Shown here one piece after another: positions 59,046 to 64,000 of a DNA stretch of 64,000 nucleotides (position 1 is its first letter; every line of letters begins with the position of its first letter). The notes beneath the pieces are model-generated. The model was given only the letters and a program-made list of their open reading frames with translations. It ran no database searches and was not told where the DNA came from. The stretch comes from Flectonema sp. DT1601 (Eukaryota > Euglenozoa > Diplonemea > Diplonemida > Diplonemidae), in contig OZ025780.1 in the NCBI GenBank assembly GCA_964019425.1, positions 1,134,001 to 1,198,000 of the forward strand, in the 5' to 3' direction. A program made the position numbers and the translations under genes.

Positions 59046-59666
59046 CTAGAGTTTACCAGTGAGGCACCCAGGAATGCATCCGGTGATGTGAGCAGCAGTT
59101 GCAATCGTTCCAGCCATAACGGCAAGAAGAGAATACCAAATTCCGAAAGAGACGAAAGATGAATAACGGCTATCAGGGTTACCTGTTGCGTATCCAGCAG
59201 CCCAGACAGAGCGGCTCACATTCCAGACAATTCCAGCAAAGGTTGTGACAACTGGACTGAATACTCCAGCAATCAGAGACATAGCCAGGAATTGTGGGTA
59301 GGTTTCAAGTGCCTGTTGGTGTCCTCTCTGCACGCAGTTGAACTTCTTCGCATCCTCACTGGTCCCTTCTGCGTACATCTTTGGGTACTCGACTCCGTAC
59401 TTCTTTCTTGCAGCAGCAACTTTCATCCCCAAACTCAGAAGCAGGAATGCCGAGGCGACAACGTTAACAATGAGCACTCCCGCGTACGCCTTTGGGAGTC
59501 CAAACTGCGCGATCTCATACACACATGAACAACAAGAAGTCTTCAAAACCGATTGCTCTAAAGCAATGAGGAGGCCGGCTCCTCCGAATCCTTTCAACAT
59601 GACAGTTGCCATTCTTTTGTGGTGGAGATGGAGATGTAAAATGCTGTGGGGAAGAAGTAAGATAAC
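58992..59666. repeat. MGST3-like tandem duplication, unit 2
   Basis: Copy of 57905-58577; the boundaries include the CDS and its 5' acceptor, and homology stops within a few bases of the pyrimidine tract. Confidence 0.9.
59046..59612 (-). CDS. MGST3: Microsomal glutathione S-transferase 3-like MAPEG protein
   Basis: 188 residues with four membrane helices. The MAPEG/MGST3 signature is clear: FNCVQRGHQQALETYPQFL, then GVFSPVVTTFAGIVWNVSR and GYATGNPDSRY, close to human MGST3. Cys pairs near the N-terminus (SCCSC) and C-terminus (GCIPGC) may be acylated. Expected to be an ER membrane enzyme with glutathione transferase or peroxidase activity in lipid detoxification. The strong acceptor TTACTTCTTCCCCACAG lies 31 nt before the ATG. 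Confidence 0.92.
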   Translation of the reverse strand: MATVMLKGFGGAGLLIALEQSVLKTSCCSCVYEIAQFGLPKAYAGVLIVNVVASAFLLLSLGMKVAAARKKYGVEYPKMYAEGTSEDAKKFNCVQRGHQQALETYPQFLAMSLIAGVFSPVVTTFAGIVWNVSRSVWAAGYATGNPDSRYSSFVSFGIWYSLLAVMAGTIATAAHITGCIPGCLTGKL

Positions 59667-59812
59667 GAGTACGATACGTCAATTCAAAGACTAACAGAAG
59701 AATACCCCCGGTTGTTACTACATGAGTTCATTGTAAAAAAATGTATTTAAGAAAATAAGATAGTGAACCACTAAATAGTTCTACCGCTCCATATAATTAG
59801 TGGAAACGTATT

Positions 59813-59855
59813 ATCAGGCAATAATCTTATGCTAGTTGTTCCTTTTTGGCCTCCA
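59813..59855. repeat. Segment related to the 15.2-kb tandem repeat
   Basis: TAATCTTATGCTAGTTGTTC followed by CTTTTTGGCCT matches the ends of the tandem units (TAATCTTATACTACTTGTCC followed by CATTTTAGGCCT), about 80% over 45 bp. Confidence 0.45.
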
Positions 59856-60920
59856 TGATCTTACCAACTGCGCTGCTCCATGGACATGATGTTTTTAAAA
59901 GGTGTTTCTCAGCTAGGTTTTGCTTGCTTCGAGCAGCTGCGTGAATGGTTGCATGGCACGAGATGCCTTATAAATCGGAAGCTTAATCCGAGTGCCACAG
60001 AGCGTGAAAGTTCCCCTTTCTTGATAGAGTGCAGTCAACTCTTGCTAACGTAAAGAGGGCTACCTCTCATGGAAAGAAATGAACTAAGAGAAAGTCCAAA
60101 GCACGATCACCTGTAGGAAAACAAACAAAATAAAATTATAACAAAGCTTCGCATAGGAATAAACAGACTCTTACCTGAGGCTGGCTGGGTAAACATTAAT
60201 TGAATGTCTCACAAGTAGACCAGCCGAGGGTAGGAAAGTACGTGCGGGAAAGATATGAAGGTGCGTCGGAAAACAGGTACGAGAAAGAGCTAAACCTACA
60301 AGTCTCAATATCAGCTTAATGTAGACTGACAGGAGATGAGGCTTTGTGAAGTAAACAAATTAAGACATCGCCATTCCAACTTTCGAGGATCAAAAATCCC
60401 CCAAATGTTGAAGACCACACCATAAATTCGGAGGTTTATAATAATTGTTTTTTTTTTTTTGGAGGGACAGCCACACGTTTATTTTAGGTATATTTAACTT
60501 ATATTTTTAACACTTCATGTGCCTGAATGAATGCTCAACCGACAACTACTCTATAAATGATGTAGAATGTTAGTTGATTAACTGTTAGGTATTTTCAGAT
60601 GAAAAGCATTCAAGCTTTTCTTAAAGTACAAGAAAATAAAGACAAACAAACCAAATAAACCCTTTTTTTGCATTACTCTGTTTATTCCTTAATTATACAG
60701 GAAAAACAGAAGAGAAATATGACGGATCAAATAAGTGGAGGTAAGAGAGTCAAATTTGGAAGTGAAGACTTCTGCAGCCTCACAAGTAATTATATAATGT
60801 CATCGATGTTGACTTGTCTGATAAAATAAATATCATTTTGATCGCAAACCGTCAAAGTTGGTTGTTTGGTTGGAACGTATTCGCGTGGACTAAACTGTAA
60901 TCCGGTGAAACTGTAGAGGT

Positions 60921-60980
60921 CAAAGGAGACTACGTGTGCTGATAACATTCTTTTTATCTCACAATTTTATTGTTAAACTT
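60921..60980. repeat. TTTACGTGTGCTG repeat, copy 2
   Basis: GGAGACTACGTGTGCTGATA, then ACATTCTTTTTATCTCACAA. This is the most diverged of the three copies. Confidence 0.5.
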
Positions 60981-61787
60981 AACTTGAAGGGAAAAAAAAA
61001 AAAAAAAAAAAAACGCAAGACAACCCAAATACCTACAATGCTCGTAATAATAATCGGCGACTTTAGGTTTGCTGCTGCAGACTAAAAGGAAGTCCATCTC
61101 CATTTTTTTAAAAACGGAGGTAAAAAAAAAAAAAAAAAAAAATACTTTTAGAAACCAAAAGCGAGATATAGAATCAACTCAACCCAATCAAAAAAACACT
61201 TCAGTGACGCTGAAAAAGAGACCCATGTTGTTCTTTTAGAGAAATCGCATTTGCCTTGCTTCCAAACCACTTTTTCACCTATTTTAGGTGGAAAAACTGA
61301 TACATAGCCTGGGCTTTCTATTCAAAATCCAACAAGATCCGCATAAATGTTTCCTCCTCGGGTATACAATTGTTATCGTAGATGTCAACAAACACAAACG
61401 AAAATACTACAAAAAAACTGTGAAAAGTATGGGGAAAAAAAAAAAGGAACAAAAAAAAAAAAAAAAAAAAGAATCGTTGAAAAGATTGTAAGATGTGCGA
61501 TCAATTTCAAAAAACGGAAAAGCAATCAGAAACTGACATACATATTATCCGAACGCAAAAAAAAAAAAAAATAAAATAAAAAAATTAAGAGTCAAAACGA
61601 CAACAAAAAATAGATTTCACCAAATCGTCTAAAAACCATTTAGTTTATCTTATATGGTTCATTGAACGCAGACAGAAGGAAAAAAAAAAAGAATTGGCTT
61701 TATCTTCAACTATACAGAAAATAATAATAACAACTGTGATTTTTTTGTTTGCACGAAACCGTGAACCAACTTAAACTGATAAAGCTA

Positions 61788-61845
61788 AAGGAGGTTTACG
61801 TGTGCTGCCAACATTCTTTTTTCGTTCTTACAATACTTGTTAAAT
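61788..61845. repeat. TTTACGTGTGCTG repeat, copy 3
   Basis: GGAGGTTTACGTGTGCTGCC, then AACATTCTTTTTTCG and TCTTACAATACTTG. Closest to copy 1. Confidence 0.6.
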
Positions 61846-62658
61846 GCAAAAAAAATAAACACTAAAATCGCATTATTATTAAAATATTTGAGTCTAATCA
61901 TAACGTAACCTTTTAATAACTTCTCCTTAAGTCTATATTCTCATTTATTTGTTTTAGCTTGCACCGCTCAATGGTTTAACAATTCCACTTTTATTTTTTT
62001 TTTTGAAATTACAAGGAATTCGGGGAGTTTTTTGATGGAAAGGGGAAAATGCAAACAAAAAAAAAAAATCAGCCATTTGTTGCTGGATATAATTGAGTCC
62101 GTGCATCGCAGGTGTGGCATGGACACTGCGGGATTTGGTTGAAGTCCGCGACTAAGATATGAAAAGCATCTCAATCACAAACACCTAACCCTCTCTACAG
62201 AACATGAGACACACAGGCATAAAGTCCCACAAATCGTTCGCTGTGCGCGCAAACTGTAAGAATCGGGCTTTATTTGAAAACGTTTAAAAAAAAAAAAAGG
62301 GGTGGGTTTATGTGCAAGAAAAAACACAAAATAAACAGCATGAAGACAGTAGTATCCTTCAAGTATAAAAGGTTAGTACAAAAAAAACCATTCAGATACA
62401 GGGAAATAGATAACATGATAACATAATATATAACGGCTCTTAATCCGAATAGTTTAGTTTAGTTAGCAAAATACAAACTGATGACTACGAGGGGTCTGGG
62501 TAGCCCGCATCAGTAAGGACCCAATCGCGAAGATTGTAGTTTCATAGTATTGGCTGGAAGTGATCGACTTCCAGCCTCCACCTTGCCCAGAGGCTAACAG
62601 GTTGTAAACAACTAAAGAAAATAAAAGAGAATAGTTTCTTCTCCGACTTCGTCGGTGC

Positions 62659-62690
<32 letters not shown>

Positions 62691-64000
62691 CACTGGCTGC
62701 TTGCTGCACACTATTATAAACTGCTAGTTGTCAGCCATGCCAATAAACTTCGAGAGCACACAAGTTAAGATATACACAGAATACTACAACCATAAAGAAA
62801 AACTGATATGTGTCGGAGTAACCTAGAACGGCACTAGCACACTATCTTTATAACCGAATTAAGAGCATTTGTCAGCTTAGAAGAAAAGATAACCCTCTGA
62901 CCGTCTCAGGGGTATTTTGCGACTGAATAAAAGAAAAATATCAACTCGCTCAACTACGACAACAACCCAAATGATTAGGCTGCATCGATAAAGACTGACT
63001 GCGGGAAGCATGAAATAGTCCAGGAAAGGTACTAAGAAACTAAATAAATTAGTTAATAAAGGGGTTTTGATAGAGAAGGGCACCATGCCAACAGGCAGGA
63101 AAGTTGCATCTGCGCTAGCGATATGTCGCTGGCATTAACAGGAACAAGGGTTGCTAAGTTGGAAGTAGTTTTTCAAATTAAAGAAAAGTCTTCAACATGA
63201 GAAACTAAACTTTTCCATAATAAATAAAATATAAACATACAATCATAAAACAGAGAAATAGTGATCCAAGTACGCTTCCTCTGGTATATGAGATTATTAT
63301 AAGAAAGTCAGCTAAATCAAAAAAAGTTATAAAAACACATCGTGTCCTGCCGTTCCTTAAAACACTGTCGAATGCGTAATTAGTAGTAATCAACGTTGCT
63401 AGGTAACTCGCAGTAATTGAGGATCCAATCCGTAGCCGTTTCCGAAGTCTCAGTATGGATTGTTGACTAGCTTCAACTACGAATCCCCACACAATGCTTA
63501 AAAAAAATTAAAAAAAGATTCACTTGAAACTTGAAATACGAATAAATATTCAAAGTAAGTTAATTCCGTGTTAATCTGATGGGACTAACAATTATTGCTT
63601 TTCAACTATAGGAGGGAAGTTCGTTGCGACAGCGATACAGAGAATCTGCACCGGTGAGGCAAGATAATAAAAAAAACCAACAAACTGAGTGAACACCAAA
63701 TCAGAGTAAAGAGTGAAAAGATGCGCAAGCCCGAAGAGCTACCCATTTACTTTTTCAAAAAATCACTCAATTCGTAGCTGTTTTCATAGTCACAGCAGGT
63801 GTGTTATCTCAAATAAGAATAATATATTTCGTCAGTAACGTTAGCTTAGAAACAAGAAAACAAAAAAAATTAAGAAAAAAAAAAAACAGTACCCAAGTTT
63901 ATTAAGGAAAACAACAAGAAGAAAAAAAAATCACATTATAAGTGCATCGCTCAAAGGATAATAGTTTTGAGCATAATTTGCAGCATATATTGCATCAAAA

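Larger units (their letters stand above)
59613..64000. other. 4.4-kb gene-free region at the window end
   Basis: No gene is supported. The region is very A/T-rich, with runs of about 20 to 29 A (for example near 60990, 61130 and 62660), two copies of the TTTACGTGTGCTG repeat and one segment related to the 15.2-kb tandem repeat. Open frames are short and lysine- or phenylalanine-rich from homopolymers. This may be the upstream flank of the gene array. Confidence 0.5.

Noticed and set aside
1-64000. CRISPR arrays, prokaryotic operons and retroelement genes
   Set aside because: No regularly spaced repeats, no Shine-Dalgarno-led operons and no reverse transcriptase, integrase or capsid-like frames were seen.

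Overview
This is a nuclear window from a single-celled eukaryote, probably a flagellated, aerobic protist. Secreted and membrane genes, Golgi-type sulfotransferases, a meiotic HORMA protein, a molybdenum-cofactor enzyme, protist-style membrane cyclases and a few short GT-AG introns (68 to 120 nt) rule out a prokaryote. About 26 recognisable genes all lie on the minus strand. Almost every one has a pyrimidine-rich tract ending in AG some 6 to 52 nt before its ATG, and some neighbours are only about 50 nt apart. That layout is what polycistronic transcription with spliced-leader trans-splicing looks like (Euglenozoa such as bodonids or diplonemids, or dinoflagellates and perkinsids). The lineage is an inference; no spliced-leader RNA gene was identified.

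Layout from low to high coordinate (transcription runs the other way). 1-1356: no gene, one GC-rich double hairpin. 1.36-11.0 kb: two secreted or membrane proteins (one with a temptin domain), a small unknown protein, a piggyBac-like MITE, a RING variant, a methyltransferase, a small basic protein, and one 1,040-residue coiled-coil gene assembled here from three exons. 11.0-18.4 kb: gene-free, with A-rich tracts, a 150-bp tandem repeat and hairpin repeats. 18.4-30.9 kb: two class III cyclase-related membrane proteins, a SET protein, an ArfGAP, an FtsJ-type RNA methyltransferase, a uridine-kinase-like P-loop protein and a HORMA protein. 30.8-37.4 kb: a tandem duplication of about 3.2 to 3.5 kb carrying a secreted glycosidase-like gene and the 5' part of the HORMA gene. 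38.2-49.2 kb: MOCS1A, a lipid-anchored kinase with a dead receiver domain, an Sfi1-like protein with a TS/QT repeat array, a probable mitochondrial helical protein, a TMEM185-like protein and a tail-anchored J protein. 50.8-59.6 kb: a docking-domain/LRR/phosphatase fusion, two carbohydrate sulfotransferases (one with a SAM-like domain), a 200-N assembly gap, and a tandem pair of MGST3-like genes of which one is frameshifted. 59.6-64.0 kb: no gene recognised.

The most interesting items are the uniform acceptor signals on a one-strand array, the kinase with a pseudo-receiver, the neighbouring cyclase pair in which cyclase domains have lost metal-binding aspartates, the SAM-sulfotransferase and docking-LRR-phosphatase fusions, and the glycosidase duplication whose amino-acid changes all fall in the presumed catalytic barrel. 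Starts were set at ATG codons supported by signal peptides, lipid-anchor motifs or an upstream AG. Product calls come from motif reading alone, with no database search.
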